Shown: piece by piece, positions 5,048-5,491 of the stretch
Numbering within the stretch: the stretch's first letter is position 1
Layout: every line of letters starts with the position of its first letter
Assembly: GCA_013297585.1 (NCBI GenBank)
Contig: JAAFHG010000285.1
Span: 1 to 5,491, forward strand
Direction of reading: 5' to 3'
Length of the DNA stretch: 5,491 bases
Source: Chitinophagales bacterium
Lineage (GTDB): Bacteria > Bacteroidota > Bacteroidia > Chitinophagales > Chitinophagaceae
Notes under the pieces: model-generated
Database searches by the model: none
The model's input: only the letters and a program-made list of their open reading frames with translations
What the model was told of the DNA's origin: nothing
Position numbers and translations under genes: made by a program

Positions 5048-5491
5048 TGAATAGTAGTAATATAAATAATCGCTTTCAAAACTTCCCTTTAGGGACTGAG
5101 GGCAGCACCCCTTTAGGGGCAGGGGGGCTTGGTGGTTTAACAAAACGAATCATTCCATGCCTTGATATACGTGACGGACGTACTGTAAAAGGTGTGAATT
5201 TTGAAAATATACGTGATGCTGGTGACCCAGTAGAATTGGGAGCTTTTTATGCTGAGCAAGGTGCTGATGAATTGGTGTTTCTTGACATTACTGCTACGAA
5301 TGAGAAGCGTAAAACATTAAGCGAATTGGTGAGCAGAATTGCTCGAAATATCAATATACCTTTTACGGTAGGTGGTGGTGTTAGCTCGGTTGAAGATGCG
5401 TCTGTTTTATTGAAAAATGGTGCTGATAAAGTGAGCATTAATACAGCAGCTTATAAAAATCCGCAACTGATAAAAGACTTGGCTAGCGAAT
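5047..5491 (+). CDS. hisF: Imidazole glycerol phosphate synthase cyclase subunit (3' truncated), with two repeat copies in its N-terminus
   Basis: HisF is the synthase/cyclase partner of HisH, converting PRFAR plus ammonia to imidazole glycerol phosphate and AICAR. The visible 148 residues run off the window end. The conserved family start is LTKRIIPCLDIRDGRTVKG, here at residues 31-49, with catalytic D40 (equivalent to Asp11 of the Thermotoga enzyme) and R34 matching its Arg5 ammonia gate. GDPVELGAFYAEQGADEL, FLDITAT and FTVGGGV follow as expected. The second catalytic Asp lies beyond the window. The first 30 residues are extra: a 12-residue Asn-rich leader, then repeat-encoded FPLGTEG (13-19), S20, TPLGAGG (21-27) and LGG. 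No in-frame start codon lies between the repeats and residue 31, so the ATG at 5047 is required. It overlaps the hisA TGA (TGATG), which implies translational coupling. Confidence 0.95.
   Translation, partial: MNSSNINNRFQNFPLGTEGSTPLGAGGLGGLTKRIIPCLDIRDGRTVKGVNFENIRDAGDPVELGAFYAEQGADELVFLDITATNEKRKTLSELVSRIARNINIPFTVGGGVSSVEDASVLLKNGADKVSINTAAYKNPQLIKDLASE
5083..5103 (+). repeat. Palindromic repeat copy 6, first of two in hisF
   Basis: TTCCCTTTAGGGACTGAGGGC, written with its stem as TCCC-TTTA-GGGA. Relative to the other copies, the outer stem pair C-G has become T-A (T5084 with A5095), a two-sided change that keeps the 4-bp hairpin. It is in frame as FPLGTEG. Confidence 0.85.
5107..5128 (+). 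repeat. Palindromic repeat copy 7, second of two in hisF
   Basis: A, then CCCCTTTAGGGG, then CAGGGGGGC: the unit with one extra G (22 nt). It begins three bases after copy 6. Its tail CTTGGTGGT (5128-5136) matches the tail of the hisH copy in position and sequence type and brings the reading frame directly to the first conserved HisF codon. It is translated as TPLGAGG-LGG. Confidence 0.88.

Noticed and set aside
2671..5128. CRISPR array formed by the repeated palindromes
   Set aside because: The copies are irregularly spaced (3 bp to ~1.2 kb), occur in both orientations and lie inside genes. No cas genes are present.

Overview
The window is a compact, AT-rich (GC roughly 40% by eye) stretch of a bacterial chromosome, with every recognised gene on the + strand. 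Protein sequences, the lack of Shine-Dalgarno motifs and the CCCCTTTAGGGG-type palindromic repeats suggest Bacteroidota, perhaps the Chitinophagales. That assignment rests on recognition, not on a search.

Layout: (1) 2-490, C-terminal end of an unidentified Lys/Pro/Thr-rich protein. (2) 577-1803, trpB, tryptophan synthase beta. (3) 1804-1936, a gene-free spacer holding a repeat of the widespread CGTCATTGCGAGG...GAAGCAATC type and a second palindrome. (4) 1937-2404, a GNAT acetyltransferase whose stop overlaps the start of (5) trpA, 2404-3198. (6) 3219-3878, hisH. (7) 3920-5047, an in-frame fusion of a DUF559 (Vsr/PD-(D/E)XK endonuclease-like) domain to a complete HisA. (8) 5047-5491, hisF, cut by the window end; its ATG overlaps the hisA stop. 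Short gaps and stop/start overlaps suggest one transcription unit from trpB or the GNAT gene onward. TrpA and TrpB form tryptophan synthase. HisA makes PRFAR, which the HisH-HisF complex converts to IGP and AICAR.

The unusual layer is a short palindromic repeat, about 21 bp with core CCCC-TTTA-GGGG and then a second G-run, present in seven copies between 2671 and 5128. Four forward copies are translated in the same frame as (S/F/T)PLG..G peptides at protein N-termini or the fusion joint, and a fifth lies inside TrpA. In hisH, hisA and hisF the repeat ends exactly where the native start codon should be, so each enzyme must now start upstream and carry repeat-encoded residues. One reverse copy supplies the trpA stop codon. 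Another, at the hisH stop, forms with the hisA copy a pair of 26-nt inverted repeats (one mismatch) bracketing the DUF559 reading frame. The simplest reading is a small mobile or formerly mobile cassette (3876-4337) with DUF559 as cargo or mobilising enzyme, and the solo palindromes as its non-autonomous relatives, a layout that recalls REP/RAYT systems. Mobility is inferred, not shown.
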